A stretch of 30,583 bases of DNA, taken from a virus. Location: positions 1-30,583 of IMG/VR virus record IMGVR_UViG_3300020140_000005; one strand, given 5' to 3'. How positions within the stretch are numbered: the first letter of the stretch is position 1; the number at the start of each line of letters is the position of its first letter. Below are positions 9,329-18,691 of this stretch, one piece after another. The notes below the pieces were generated by a model. That model saw only the letters and a program-made list of their open reading frames with translations. It was not told the origin of the DNA and searched no databases. The position numbers were made by a program, and so were the translations under genes.

Positions 9329-11896
9329 CTAAGAAGTTTCTACAGCATAGAATACACCTAATAATATTATATTAAATGGATCATTATGAGTAAGAGTAAA
9401 AACCGGATTATTAAAATCATCCCATGCACTATAAGTGCTTATTTCAAATATTCCACTTGCAGGTTGTGGAGGTTCTCCAATATGGGCCATATCAAAAGGA
9501 GCTAATGCAATAGGAACACCATTAATCTGACCACCTATGGTTTGACTAAACATGAAATTCACAAAACGCGTATGAATTGGTCTTGTAAGAGAAGAACTTT
9601 TAACTGAATTTCCTAATGATATAGAAAGTGGCATTGGCTCTATAATTAGATTAATTGGAAATCCGATAAAAGCTTCTATAACTGGTACAGGGGTGCCATG
9701 TGCTTTAAATATTACTTCATTGTTTACGTTGACTTCGCCGGCTGAATCAAATCCAAATCCGTCTCCAACCATCTTGATATCTTGAGCATTAAATAAAGGA
9801 CCTGTCGTAATTGTACTTTCAGGTGAACCCGAATAATAAACTGCACAATCTAAATAAGTGTCGTATGTCAATTCCTCCATCGTAAAGATAGTAGTTAGAG
9901 GATTAGGCACCACACTTGAAGAACTACCTGTAGTTGTAAAAGAAATTGCATTAATGCCTGCTAAAGCATCTTGTTGTGCAACATAAACTTTAAAATGATC
10001 AGCATCAATTCCGATTACCCAAAAGAATTTATTAGTAGTAATTTGAGGAATACTCGTTGGCAACGATCCACTTGTCGTGAATTCTACTGCTGTTGGTAAA
10101 AGTAAATCAAAATTACTTGCTGTTGCTGCTACTGTTGTTGTGGGTAATCCAGTTAAAGAAATAGGAATAGCAGATAATGGATTTGCAATTTGTCTTTCTA
10201 TGATGAACCAGCATCTTCCATCAATACTGCTTGCAACTTGTCGGAATGATGCATTTCCATAAGATTGCTCCATAATGTGAGGAGTAAAACCAGCGACATT
10301 TTGAGAGATTAAAGTTTGAAAAATTGCCATTGATCCATTGGCATTTACAATAAAAACGAATCGACTACCAGCCCTTGATAAATCAATAAATGCAGTTTCA
10401 TCAATTGGATTTCGAATAGTTTGTTCATTGATCGCTGAAACAATATTTGAAGTATAGGCATTATTTATACCATCCCAAATCATCTGATGTGCATCATTTC
10501 CGGACAGAACTAATATTTGATTATCAACTGCTTGGGGTTGTAGAACAGTAGCTGGCGTTGAATCTTGAAGTAATAAAGCAAAATTGCTTGGTGTAATTGC
10601 TGAAATATCAGATAAAGGACTGGAATAAATACCTGTATTTGTATGTACTGTTACACTTCGATAAGGAACAATAAATTTAATATAATTCATGTTATCTGAA
10701 GTAGGATATCGAGAAATAGCATCATCATCATCTTTTGATAAATCACTAAAATCAGAATAATCATTAGTTACGCTTGCCCAGAATCCATTCGGCAAACTTT
10801 TTGAATTTGCAAATAATGCCCGACTTTGATAACTAGAACAAACTTGAGGATATCCACGCGTAGTACTCCAAGCAGGTTCGGCTAATAATGCTAAACTACC
10901 TTGAATTGCAACACTTGCGGTTGTAAAAGGAATCTGAGTTGCGACGCGAAATTGGGTTGTACTATTTACTACAGTGATTCTAGCCGTTCCACCACCCCCA
11001 ATAAATACACCTCCAACATAAGAAGAATTTAAAGGTGCATAAGCAGGGCTTACAGTAATTACAACATCCGCTCCAGAAGTCGCATTTGGAGTAAAAGTAC
11101 ATCCATCATATGAAGTTGTAGATCCATTGAAATCATAGAACGGAACGTTCTTAAAAAATACATTTGAAAGTGACCATGTATTTTGAACAATTGAAGTTGT
11201 TGTTCCTGTCCCTAATCCTGAAATTGTAATCACGGGAGTATCGGTGGCTCGATTTTGTAAAAAGCGTTTAGCATCCCGTGAATTAGAAAATAAGGTACCC
11301 GTAGTAGTGCTAGTTGCAGCAACAAAATAAGTTACATTAGGACTAATCTGAGGAACTGTTTGCATAATTGTTCCTCCCGATACAGTAAATTGTACGGGAT
11401 AAACAGTATTAGCAACGAAACCAGCTGATGAAGTAGTATAAGATGTTGTAGTAAAACCATTAATAGTAATACCGGAATTAGCGACTCTTTTTAAATCTTG
11501 CGGTTGGATGTCTGAAGTACTTATCCTAAAAAATTGATTTAGTACAGTCGTGCTTAAATTAGCAATTTGGTTTATCGTGTAATTATTTGAAACTGTTGCA
11601 ACTAAAATTCCTTCTAAATAAATGTAAATATTTCCAATCGTAATAACAAGTTGATAAACACATTCATTTAGATATTGAAATGTCTGAAAATTAATTTCAC
11701 TACCCGACGTAACTCCAGGAATTGTTGCATTATATAAAGTGCCAAATCGTTTACCCGCAGCGCCAGTGGGATAAGTTAAAACATTTTGAGCAGTTTTTAA
11801 TCCATTCTGATATTCATTTACCGTACATCTTGCATACATAAATGGTGATAATTCACCTTTCGTGAAAATATCTTGAGACCATAAAGTATATGCCAT
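9329..11896 (-). CDS. Tail tubular protein B-like (T7 gp12-like nozzle protein)
   Basis: An 855-residue protein. Its N-terminus (about residues 8-50) contains the classic podovirus signature of this family: a short F-x-x-G-E-L-S-P motif, then an R-C-T-V-x-x-Y-Q-N-G-L-K-T-A-Q-N block and a P-x-G-x-x-x-K-R-F-G-T motif. The remainder is beta-rich with many Thr/Ser/Asn residues. These proteins form the tail nozzle below the gatekeeper. The gene follows tail tubular A by 13 bases, the T7 arrangement. Family assignment is strong at the N-terminus; the C-terminal half is too divergent to interpret. Confidence 0.82.
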   Translation of the reverse strand: MAYTLWSQDIFTKGELSPFMYARCTVNEYQNGLKTAQNVLTYPTGAAGKRFGTLYNATIPGVTSGSEINFQTFQYLNECVYQLVITIGNIYIYLEGILVATVSNNYTINQIANLSTTVLNQFFRISTSDIQPQDLKRVANSGITINGFTTTSYTTSSAGFVANTVYPVQFTVSGGTIMQTVPQISPNVTYFVAATSTTTGTLFSNSRDAKRFLQNRATDTPVITISGLGTGTTTSIVQNTWSLSNVFFKNVPFYDFNGSTTSYDGCTFTPNATSGADVVITVSPAYAPLNSSYVGGVFIGGGGTARITVVNSTTQFRVATQIPFTTASVAIQGSLALLAEPAWSTTRGYPQVCSSYQSRALFANSKSLPNGFWASVTNDYSDFSDLSKDDDDAISRYPTSDNMNYIKFIVPYRSVTVHTNTGIYSSPLSDISAITPSNFALLLQDSTPATVLQPQAVDNQILVLSGNDAHQMIWDGINNAYTSNIVSAINEQTIRNPIDETAFIDLSRAGSRFVFIVNANGSMAIFQTLISQNVAGFTPHIMEQSYGNASFRQVASSIDGRCWFIIERQIANPLSAIPISLTGLPTTTVAATASNFDLLLPTAVEFTTSGSLPTSIPQITTNKFFWVIGIDADHFKVYVAQQDALAGINAISFTTTGSSSSVVPNPLTTIFTMEELTYDTYLDCAVYYSGSPESTITTGPLFNAQDIKMVGDGFGFDSAGEVNVNNEVIFKAHGTPVPVIEAFIGFPINLIIEPMPLSISLGNSVKSSSLTRPIHTRFVNFMFSQTIGGQINGVPIALAPFDMAHIGEPPQPASGIFEISTYSAWDDFNNPVFTLTHNDPFNIILLGVFYAVETS

Positions 11897-11909
11897 GTTT
11901 CATCTCACA

Positions 11910-12515
11910 TTAACCTATTTGCGGCCCAATAATGCCAGTTATATTCCGTTTAGTAAGCATCGGAATTTCCCACTGATTAAATTGAGGTCTATTTTGAGAA
12001 TCAGTTGCAGATGCAATTGCCCATTTTAGATTTTTCTTTTGTTCTAATGCTGTCATATATTCAGGCTTTTGAGCTGATGCTAAGGCAGAAAATGTTGCAA
12101 TCTCATAAATGAAATAATCAACGAAATAAGCAGGTAATTGCGCTATTTCAGGTTGAAAAGCAAATTCCATATAGACAGGACCATCAACACCCCAATTACA
12201 CCAAATCTGGTTATTTGAATAAATTTCATAAACATAATTTTGAGGAATGATACGAATATTTTTTAAATATCCGGCAGGTAATAAATAAATTTGATTAAAG
12301 TTAGTTTGTGGAGGTGGAACTTCCGTTGATAAAACTAACTGCTGAATTTGCATTGAAAATCGCCAATTACCTGTGCTTATTACGCTTGGCAATAAGATAT
12401 CAAATGCTTGTTCAGCAGCGATTACCATATCATCAGCGTTAGATAAAGAAACGATAGGCTTATGCCCAAGTAACATTACTGCTAATGAAACGATGCTAGT
12501 CTTGGTATAAGCCAT
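11910..12515 (-). CDS. Tail tubular protein A-like (T7 gp11-like gatekeeper)
   Basis: A 201-residue protein of the usual length for this family. The N-terminus has the pattern A-V-M-L-L-G-x-x-P-I-V-S-L-S-x-A-D-x-x-x-x-A-A-E-x-x-F-D, which is characteristic of gp11-like proteins: a loop with Ser/Asp, then a helix carrying conserved A-E. A Trp in G-N-W-R-F-S follows at about residues 49-54, as in relatives. The protein forms the ring between portal and nozzle. It sits between the putative head-decoration gene and tail tubular B, in the expected order. Confidence 0.82.
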   Translation of the reverse strand: MAYTKTSIVSLAVMLLGHKPIVSLSNADDMVIAAEQAFDILLPSVISTGNWRFSMQIQQLVLSTEVPPPQTNFNQIYLLPAGYLKNIRIIPQNYVYEIYSNNQIWCNWGVDGPVYMEFAFQPEIAQLPAYFVDYFIYEIATFSALASAQKPEYMTALEQKKNLKWAIASATDSQNRPQFNQWEIPMLTKRNITGIIGPQIG

Positions 12516-12532
12516 TCAAGATACCTATAGAA

Positions 12533-13420
12533 TTATGAGTTAGTAGGGATTACTTCGTACCATACCCACAATTTAAAGGTTGAATCACCTGTAGTAAATG
12601 CACCTGTCGCATTAGAAATATAGACAGCAGTATTTGCAGCAGCTGATACTAAAGCACCTGTAGATAATCCAGCCCCAAATCGGAATAACGTGCTAGCAGC
12701 AGCGGCAGTAAAGTCGCTCGCTGCTTCAGTTGCAGAAGCCGGAGCACCCGCTAAATGAGCTGTATTACCGTATTGCAGACCGACTACGCCGCCAGCAGCA
12801 TACTGCGCTGACACGAATGTCATATTCAAAACAGCATGGTTTACAAGAATTGCTTTATTTGCTCCAGGTGCTGCAATCACTTGAACAGGCGTTGCATACA
12901 TACCATTAAATTGAGCTGCTGTTAAACTGACTTCTACTACATTCAAATAAGTCGGTTTTAATTCTAAAGCTGTGCTTGCAAAATCTATACCATTTCCTAA
13001 TGTAACTTCTGAATAATTAGCGGCACCACCTGTTGGATTACCCAATAGAACAGAACCTGCTGATGCTTCTTGTATCTTTGCATATGTAACAGCATTATTG
13101 ATAATATTTGCTGTTCCTACAGTGCCAGATGCTGCAAAACTGCCAGTTGTTACACCTGTGGAAGAAGATGTTAGTACAACTAAAATTTCACTCGCATCTG
13201 TTCCATTTACTAAAATCCAATCACCTACGCTTAAATCTGCATACATAGATAAAAAGTAGTTAGCTCCAGAAATGGTTGCCGTTGTGTCAGTTGGACTACC
13301 ATAAGCAAAAACATTTTGTGCATTTAAAACAGTCGGTGAACCACCATAAGGCGTTACTGTTTCTTGGCCTTGGTTCAAGGATGAAGATATACACGCCCAA
13401 TTCGCAATAGTAAAAGTCAT
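12533..13420 (-). CDS. Putative head decoration or head-fibre structural protein
   Basis: A 295-residue Ala/Gly/Thr/Ser-rich, beta-type protein immediately downstream of the major capsid gene. ATG 13420 is chosen because GGAGAG lies 8 bases upstream; the longer frame would need a TTG inside that ribosome site. Residues about 1-95 form one domain with S-V-G-D-W-I-L-V-N-G-T-D-A-S. Residues 165-290 form a second domain like those of phage surface proteins, with G-G-V-V-G-L-Q-Y-G-N-T-A. A linker with an A-x-A-G-S-V-L-L-G-N-P repeat-like motif joins them. Position and composition suggest a capsid-surface or head-fibre role. I cannot match it to a named family with certainty. Confidence 0.6.
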   Translation of the reverse strand: MTFTIANWACISSSLNQGQETVTPYGGSPTVLNAQNVFAYGSPTDTTATISGANYFLSMYADLSVGDWILVNGTDASEILVVLTSSSTGVTTGSFAASGTVGTANIINNAVTYAKIQEASAGSVLLGNPTGGAANYSEVTLGNGIDFASTALELKPTYLNVVEVSLTAAQFNGMYATPVQVIAAPGANKAILVNHAVLNMTFVSAQYAAGGVVGLQYGNTAHLAGAPASATEAASDFTAAAASTLFRFGAGLSTGALVSAAANTAVYISNATGAFTTGDSTFKLWVWYEVIPTNS

Positions 13421-13449
13421 GTTAGAACTCTCCAATTAATTCGATAATA

Positions 13450-14280
13450 TTAAGCTTCGTCACAGTTGATTTCGATGATACCTAAGTTATCAATCGTGAT
13501 TGCACCTGCTGAGAAAATTCCATTAATTAACCATGATGTTTCACGCGGTAAATAGTTAATTTCGGTTCTAAAATCATGACCAATGCCCATACCGGTTGAT
13601 TGTTTATGCCAGAAAAATGTTTTACGAATATTAGCAGATGCAAATGGTAATCCACCTTCAACCATGGCAGGAATTACAATTAGATTTATACCGAGATAAT
13701 CACGAACAAATCCTTTATCTAATACACGATTTAGTGTATAGAAAGTTGAAGTAAATTCTTGAGCTTGTAATAAACTTTGAAAATTACTTGCAGACATAGC
13801 TGCAAAACGTTCTGGTAATGGAACTGCATTATTATCGAAGAACTGAATGGCTTGTGTGTATTTCACATAAGTCATATTAGTTCCGCCGTCAGTCACTGTT
13901 TGGCCTGGGCTAACAGCTAATGAATTAATGATAATTTGATCAGAACGACGGCCTAATGCGTTTGCTACTAACATCGCATTTTCCATTTTAGCGTCAAAAT
14001 TAACTGTTAATTCTTGAACGGAATCAACTGCGGTTGGTGCTGTATATTTCTGTAAAATAGCTGAAGTTTGGCTATAAGTAGGATCTTGAATAACAACAGA
14101 TTGTAAATAACCAGTTGGTACTGCTTGGATCTGATTTACTTTACGAAAAGAGACCGTTGCGCCGATTACATCTCGTCTTACGCGGACTGTGTCACGTAAT
14201 AAAAAACCGAGAGATTGATATTGTGCTTTGACGAGCGCATCAAATTCGACCTGTTGGACCGCAGTTAATGAAGTTGACAT
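13450..14280 (-). CDS. Major capsid protein
   Basis: A 276-residue protein with features of a small podovirus HK97-fold capsid protein: an N-terminal helix with F-D-A-L-V-K-A-Q-Y-Q, then a strand-rich region with R-D-T-V-R-V-R-R-D-V-x-G-A-T-V-S-F. Mid-protein there is an A-L-G-R-R-S-D-Q-I-I-I-N-S-L helix, and near the C-terminus H-D-F-R-T-E-I-N-Y-L-P. It lies between the scaffold gene and the decoration-like gene, the conserved position. A 134-base untranslated stretch (14281-14414) precedes it, the longest gap in the virion module, which could hold a promoter or processing site for high expression. I see no strong sigma70 match there. Confidence 0.82.
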   Translation of the reverse strand: MSTSLTAVQQVEFDALVKAQYQSLGFLLRDTVRVRRDVIGATVSFRKVNQIQAVPTGYLQSVVIQDPTYSQTSAILQKYTAPTAVDSVQELTVNFDAKMENAMLVANALGRRSDQIIINSLAVSPGQTVTDGGTNMTYVKYTQAIQFFDNNAVPLPERFAAMSASNFQSLLQAQEFTSTFYTLNRVLDKGFVRDYLGINLIVIPAMVEGGLPFASANIRKTFFWHKQSTGMGIGHDFRTEINYLPRETSWLINGIFSAGAITIDNLGIIEINCDEA

Positions 14281-14414
14281 AATATAAAGCTCCGAAATAA
14301 TTAATGAAATAAAATTTCACATCGTATTCCAGGGCTTTATGCTTAATAGATTATCTCTTGCGAGGTCAATTCACAAAGTTGTCCTGTGTAGACATTGACT
14401 AGAATTATAACAGA

Positions 14415-15098
14415 TTAGCCGCCGACTTTGTCAATATAGTTTGGATCATTTTTAACAGCCACTTCTAAACGTCTAGATAAGTCTTTTCGATAAGCATCAT
14501 CTGTTTTATATTTTTCAAGATTTTGAGCAAGTTCTAATTTAAGATCTTCAACAGATGCTGATGTAGTAACGGTTCCTGAATTTCCAGGTACTTGAGCAGT
14601 ATTCGACATGACTTTTCCTCTAAGTTCTTCAAGTGCTTTAAATGATTCTGCATTATTTAAGTTAGACCTTAATGCTTCATAAGCTTCTTTTGATAGATTA
14701 GCTTTTGCCCAATTATCAACAGTAGATATGCGATCATGTGCATTCTCGCCTATCTTTTTGATTTCTTCATTAATATCAACACTAAATTCATCCATATATT
14801 TATCAAAAGATTCGAACATTTTATCGAATACATCTTGAGGTACACGTTTGTCTTTAGCGAATTTTTTTAAATCTTGAAAGGGTTCGTAGTCAGGATCAAG
14901 ATAGCGAGACTTACTAAAATCATACTCATCTGGCACTACTCCAAAACGTTTCTCAAGTTCATTTAAACTTTTTGCAACATCTGCTGCACTTTTAAATTTA
15001 TCAGGCAACCAAGTTGGTCTTTGCCCTACACCTGGAATTCCTTCATCGATAAACCAAGTAGGTTCTTGTGTTTTTTGTTCCATTGAATTATCAGACAT
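14415..15098 (-). CDS. Capsid assembly scaffolding protein
   Basis: A 227-residue, highly charged, predominantly helical protein upstream of the major capsid gene. The segment W-L-P-D-K-F-K-S-A-A-D-V-A-K-S-L-N-E-L-E at about residues 29-48, followed by V-P-D-E-Y-D-F-S, is a hallmark of T7-like scaffold proteins. The C-terminal third is Lys/Glu/Leu-rich. It guides prohead formation and leaves before DNA packaging. The start overlaps the upstream stop at 15098. Confidence 0.8.
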   Translation of the reverse strand: MSDNSMEQKTQEPTWFIDEGIPGVGQRPTWLPDKFKSAADVAKSLNELEKRFGVVPDEYDFSKSRYLDPDYEPFQDLKKFAKDKRVPQDVFDKMFESFDKYMDEFSVDINEEIKKIGENAHDRISTVDNWAKANLSKEAYEALRSNLNNAESFKALEELRGKVMSNTAQVPGNSGTVTTSASVEDLKLELAQNLEKYKTDDAYRKDLSRRLEVAVKNDPNYIDKVGG

Positions 15099-15418
15099 TA
15101 CTTACCTGCTAAGATTCGTTGTTGATGAGAATGCAATGCATTAATAAAAATTCTAAATGCATCTTTAAAACCTTCAGCCCAAAGGACATCAATTTGATAA
15201 GTTGGTGTTCCACGAGCGGCCATAGCAGGAATTAAATAACGTTCAGTTGCTAGTTCTAAAAGCCGTTTACCCGGTTCATGTTTTTCAAAAACTTCATAAC
15301 AAAGTTTATCAAATTCGATAACACGCGGATCTTTTTTATGTTTATCGATACTTTCTTGATATTCTTTAAAATAGTTTTCAGGTTCTAAGATAGGATTTAC
15401 ATTTTCATTTTCACTCAT
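15098..15418 (-). CDS. Small virion-module protein between portal and scaffold (possibly Bbp19-like)
   Basis: A 106-residue, mostly helical protein. The central block F-D-K-L-C-Y-E-V-F-E-K-H-E-P-G-K-R-L-L-E and the later W-A-E-G-F-K-D-A-F-R-I-F segment recall the Bbp19 family of small podovirus structural proteins found at the same portal-scaffold position. That resemblance is remembered and not computed. It shares base 15098 with the scaffold start and follows the portal stop by 7 bases, so it is cotranslated with the head genes. Confidence 0.55.
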   Translation of the reverse strand: MSENENVNPILEPENYFKEYQESIDKHKKDPRVIEFDKLCYEVFEKHEPGKRLLELATERYLIPAMAARGTPTYQIDVLWAEGFKDAFRIFINALHSHQQRILAGK

Positions 15419-15425
15419 TCATGCC

Positions 15426-17084
15426 TCATTGAATTGCTGGGGTAATTGGTTGTTGACTCGGGTTAGAAGGTTGCTCTGGCATCATGCCAGCTGGATTAGC
15501 CAATTCCATCATGCTTTGTTTATCTTGTAACATTTGCATGACTTTCTTGACTTGTTCAGGTCTATTTAAAAAGTCATCGTCAACTTGTAGCATTTTTGCT
15601 AATTTGTAAGGCGTTGTTTCTGGATTAATGTATAACTGCGTCGCTTCAGGTCCCATTACACCTTGCATGATTTGTACGTATTGAATAAATCTTTCCGCAT
15701 CTGCACGACCCTTTGTTAAGGCAAGAGGAGATTTATATTGGAACTTAATTGGCACTTTGCCTACATTAGGATAAGGCAAAATCCCCATGTTATTTAAGAT
15801 ATAAGCGAATCTTTTGATAATTGGCCAACCCATTTCTTGTTCCATTCGCGAAAAGATAGGACCAATTTTTTCGGCCAAAGTTGATTGCTTCATCGCTAAT
15901 TCATAAGCAGTTTGTGGCTGGACACTGCGAGAATCTTGGGGCTGCTCTGCAAATAACAATTGTTTAATTTGCATCCTTAAATCTGCCATTGTCATTTGTG
16001 CAAATTCAGGAGACGCACTATTAGGTAAAGGGATAAGAGGAACTTGACCATTTGAACCAATAGGCGAAATTGGGATAATGGTGAATGGTTCCAGTTTAAA
16101 TGTATGAGGATTAAATACAGCGTCACTAAACCCCATATAAGGTCTAAAAGTGTTAAGATTAGCTGAAGCAAGCTCTACCCTCGCCATTTCATTTAAACTG
16201 ATAATGGAAGGTAATGCTTCCATAACAGGGCCTCGACCCCATGTTTCGTTATTGCATTTTTTCCACCGCCACACAATACCAGGAGAGCTTTCTAACCATT
16301 GGGCATATAACAAATCATTATCAGCCCATACAGCATAACAGTATTTTTTTGTCAGTTGATTAGAAAAATAAGCAACTCCCTCATAAATATTTCGAACAAC
16401 TGCATCAGAATCACTAGCCATTAATTGTTGTAAATTAGGTGTAATTACGATATTTGGCCATCTGGTATGAAGATCAGCAATTTTTAAATTTTGCCATGTT
16501 CTAAACCATGTTTCGATATTTCCATTGACTGCTTCTTCGATAGCTAACTTATCTGCTGGAATACTTGTACAAAGAAAAGGAGTTTCATCATTTACTTGAT
16601 TGATAACTAAGGCCGCTGTACCAACAGCCAGATCATAATAACATTCATTAATCGTTACATCGAAATTCGAAGCATGAATGTAAGTAAATAATCTTTTCAT
16701 ATAAGCATCGAGGATTAGCTGAGCTTCTTGCAAAATAGGTAAATTATCTTGATTGTCTGGATCATCCACCATGCTTTTGTCCACTTCCAAAAATCCCCAT
16801 TGAGTTTTTGGGGGTGTCATTGTGTCATGAACTTTGGAAACGAAGTTACTGACTGATTCAACGGCTGTCGTATCATAAACACGCGTATTTTGAATAGTAC
16901 CTTGAAATTCTTTACCAGGAAGATAATAACGATTGCGAAAAGGAATAGCATAAAAATAAGATGCTTGTTGAATGGGAATCCAAAGATCTGCTACGTACTT
17001 AGCTGCATTATATCTTTTTCTGAGAACTTCTAATAATGAAGTTCCAGGCATTGGAACGGGCGGCATTCCTTGGGTTGTATCCAT
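15426..17084 (-). CDS. Portal protein (head-tail connector)
   Basis: A 552-residue protein of the usual T7 gp8-like size. Motifs typical of podovirus portals include an N-terminal R-K-R-Y-N-A-A-K helix, a W-x-P-I-Q-Q-A-S-Y-F-Y-A-I-P segment, D-T-T-A-V-E-S-V-S-N-F-V-S (about residues 72-84), T-P-P-K-T-Q-W-G-F-L, G-R-G-P-V-M-E-A-L-P, and a Gln/Pro/Met-rich C-terminal tail. Portals form the dodecameric DNA channel at one capsid vertex and dock the terminase. It precedes the scaffold and capsid genes in the expected order. Confidence 0.87.
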   Translation of the reverse strand: MDTTQGMPPVPMPGTSLLEVLRKRYNAAKYVADLWIPIQQASYFYAIPFRNRYYLPGKEFQGTIQNTRVYDTTAVESVSNFVSKVHDTMTPPKTQWGFLEVDKSMVDDPDNQDNLPILQEAQLILDAYMKRLFTYIHASNFDVTINECYYDLAVGTAALVINQVNDETPFLCTSIPADKLAIEEAVNGNIETWFRTWQNLKIADLHTRWPNIVITPNLQQLMASDSDAVVRNIYEGVAYFSNQLTKKYCYAVWADNDLLYAQWLESSPGIVWRWKKCNNETWGRGPVMEALPSIISLNEMARVELASANLNTFRPYMGFSDAVFNPHTFKLEPFTIIPISPIGSNGQVPLIPLPNSASPEFAQMTMADLRMQIKQLLFAEQPQDSRSVQPQTAYELAMKQSTLAEKIGPIFSRMEQEMGWPIIKRFAYILNNMGILPYPNVGKVPIKFQYKSPLALTKGRADAERFIQYVQIMQGVMGPEATQLYINPETTPYKLAKMLQVDDDFLNRPEQVKKVMQMLQDKQSMMELANPAGMMPEQPSNPSQQPITPAIQ

Positions 17085-17087
17085 TCA

Positions 17088-17429
17088 TTATCCACCTAAT
17101 TTAGTCGACATATCATTTTGGGATGAAGAAGCAGCTGTTAAGATTCCAGCTGGTCGATAATTACGACGCAATGCACGAATTTGTTTTTCTTGAATTCGTC
17201 GTTGCTCTGTACTTTGTGCGTCTTTAGCTTTATTAAGTTCTTGTCGACTTAATTCAGTTTGATCTCGATATGCTTTGATTTGATCATTCATCGCTGCTTG
17301 TTGACGACGTTTTTCATCAGCATCAGGTATGCCTAATATTTTCCCACCAATATCTCTTACTTTATCAGTTACTGGTTTTAAAATTCCGCCGCCCATTACA
17401 ATATCGCCTACCGTATCCCAAATACTCAT
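17088..17429 (-). CDS. Small virion-module protein upstream of portal, unknown role
   Basis: A 113-residue protein with a hydrophobic, Gly-rich N-terminus (residues 6-35) followed by a long Arg/Gln/Lys-rich helix, then the motif R-R-N-Y-R-P-A-G-I-L and a Ser-rich tail ending T-K-L-G-G. The terminal R-R-N-Y-R-P-A-G plus Ser-rich tail occurs in small podovirus proteins encoded next to the portal, but their role is not established. It ends 3 bases before the portal gene begins. A virion or assembly role is inferred from location only. Confidence 0.6.
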   Translation of the reverse strand: MSIWDTVGDIVMGGGILKPVTDKVRDIGGKILGIPDADEKRRQQAAMNDQIKAYRDQTELSRQELNKAKDAQSTEQRRIQEKQIRALRRNYRPAGILTAASSSQNDMSTKLGG

Positions 17430-17441
17430 GTTCTCTTTCTC

Positions 17442-17576
17442 CTATATCCAGATGTGCACATAGATCGTTTTCACTTCAAATTCCTCTGGCTTAATTTCTT
17501 TATCAACATAAACTATGCGCCAAGGAATTTTAATCTTTTTACGTAGTTCCTTTATTTGTGAAAGGATTTTGGACAT
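17442..17576 (-). CDS. Small hypothetical protein overlapping the terminase-like gene
   Basis: A 44-residue frame starting at ATG 17576 inside the end of the upstream gene (38-base overlap) and filling the otherwise empty space before 17429. It has a Lys-rich N-terminal helix and aromatic/Val-rich strands ending V-H-I-W-I. No clear Shine-Dalgarno is present, so translation would depend on coupling. It may be spurious. Confidence 0.4.
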   Translation of the reverse strand: MSKILSQIKELRKKIKIPWRIVYVDKEIKPEEFEVKTIYVHIWI

Positions 17577-18168
17577 TTTGGTTTGCACTCATGCTAGCTA
17601 AATCAGCGCGTAATTCATTAATTTGTTTCTGTAATTCTAACTTTTCGTGTGTATTTAATCCAACATTAACTGCTTCCATTAATTGTTTAATTTCTGAAGC
17701 AGTAAAATCACCTTCGCTTGCTTGAAGAATAACTTGTTGATAATGCTCTAATGGTGTTCCATTGGGATTAAGATTTAATTTAATTCTAGAATTTTTACCA
17801 ACCCCAAAACGAGACCAACCAATCATCTTCCAATGTTCAAATGCATAATTGATAACACCCATTGGAAAGTCTTGGCCTCTTAATTGTCTACCTTCTTCTT
17901 CCCAAACTTGTCTTGCAATTAGTTTTCCGTACAAATATAAATCTTTAAATAAAGGATATCGATTGACCCATTCATAAAAAGTAAATTCACTTATTTTCGC
18001 CTCAACACAAAAAGCGCCTACGGTTCCTCTTTCTGAATTCATCATGGTGCTAACAATCAATTTGCAATGCTTCTCTTCATCATAATGTTTGCCAGTTCCT
18101 TTTTTAAAATGTTGAAATATTTCTTCGATTAATTCTAATTCCACTTTCTTTCTTATTTGTTCTTGCAT
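17539..18168 (-). CDS. Putative terminase small subunit / DNA-binding protein
   Basis: A 209-residue protein at the head of the virion operon. Residues about 50-75 (G-T-V-G-A-F-C-V-E-A-K-I-S-E-F-T-F-Y-E-W) look like a helix-turn-helix, with the shallow pattern of small-terminase DNA-binding domains. Residues 85-130 are helical with W-E-E-E-G-R, and the C-terminus is a Leu/Glu/Lys/Gln coiled coil (about 170-195). Small terminases recognise packaging sites and oligomerise through such helices. The weak points are that T7 places this gene after the fibre and that no large subunit lies in the window. A ribosome site AAGGA lies about 11 bases upstream. Confidence 0.6.
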   Translation of the reverse strand: MQEQIRKKVELELIEEIFQHFKKGTGKHYDEEKHCKLIVSTMMNSERGTVGAFCVEAKISEFTFYEWVNRYPLFKDLYLYGKLIARQVWEEEGRQLRGQDFPMGVINYAFEHWKMIGWSRFGVGKNSRIKLNLNPNGTPLEHYQQVILQASEGDFTASEIKQLMEAVNVGLNTHEKLELQKQINELRADLASMSANQNVQNPFTNKGTT

Positions 18169-18220
18169 ATCGAGCGATATCCTTTTTAAAATGATTTTAA
18201 ATATTTTATAGGGATTTTAA

Positions 18221-18691
18221 ATGTTAAATATAGCACAATTTAGGGAATTCATCATTCAGCCTTCATTACATGATTTAATTTTAAATTCTCCAGATGCAGA
18301 GGAATTGCTTGTTTTTACGTGCGCGAATGAATCGCTAGGAGGGACTTATATCAAACAAGTTAAAGGACCAGCATTAGGTATCTATCAAATGGAGCCAGAA
18401 ACGTATAATGATATTTGGCAGAATTATATAAAAAATAAACCTTCTCTTTTTTTAACTATAGGCTCTAACTTTAATGCTCATTTCCAGCCGGATGAGCAGA
18501 GATTAATGTATGATTTTAGATTTGCAACTGCGATGGCCAGAATTCATTATGCTCGTGTTAGTGAACCTCTACCTTCCTCTAAAGACATAAACGCAATCTG
18601 GCATTATTATAAAGAATATTATAATACGCCGAATGGATCAGCTCAAAAAGAATTAGCTATTTCTAATTACCGCCGGTTTCTGGGACACTAA
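18221..18691 (+). CDS. Lysozyme/transglycosylase-like protein (lysis or virion muramidase)
   Basis: A 156-residue protein on the strand opposite its neighbours. The core F-T-C-A-N-E-S-L-G-G at residues 32-41, followed by G-P-A-L-G-I-Y-Q-M-E-P at 49-59, matches the lysozyme-fold pattern of transglycosylases. In that pattern a catalytic Glu in an E-S motif (E37) is followed about 15 residues later by a G-x-x-Q strand (G53-I-Y-Q56). No signal peptide or membrane anchor is seen, so as an endolysin it would need a holin, which I did not identify. Alternatively it could be a virion muramidase, since the gp16-like protein lacks one. AGGGA precedes the ATG by about 7 bases. Its last 29 bases overlap the convergent gene. 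Confidence 0.68.
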   Translation: MLNIAQFREFIIQPSLHDLILNSPDAEELLVFTCANESLGGTYIKQVKGPALGIYQMEPETYNDIWQNYIKNKPSLFLTIGSNFNAHFQPDEQRLMYDFRFATAMARIHYARVSEPLPSSKDINAIWHYYKEYYNTPNGSAQKELAISNYRRFLGH

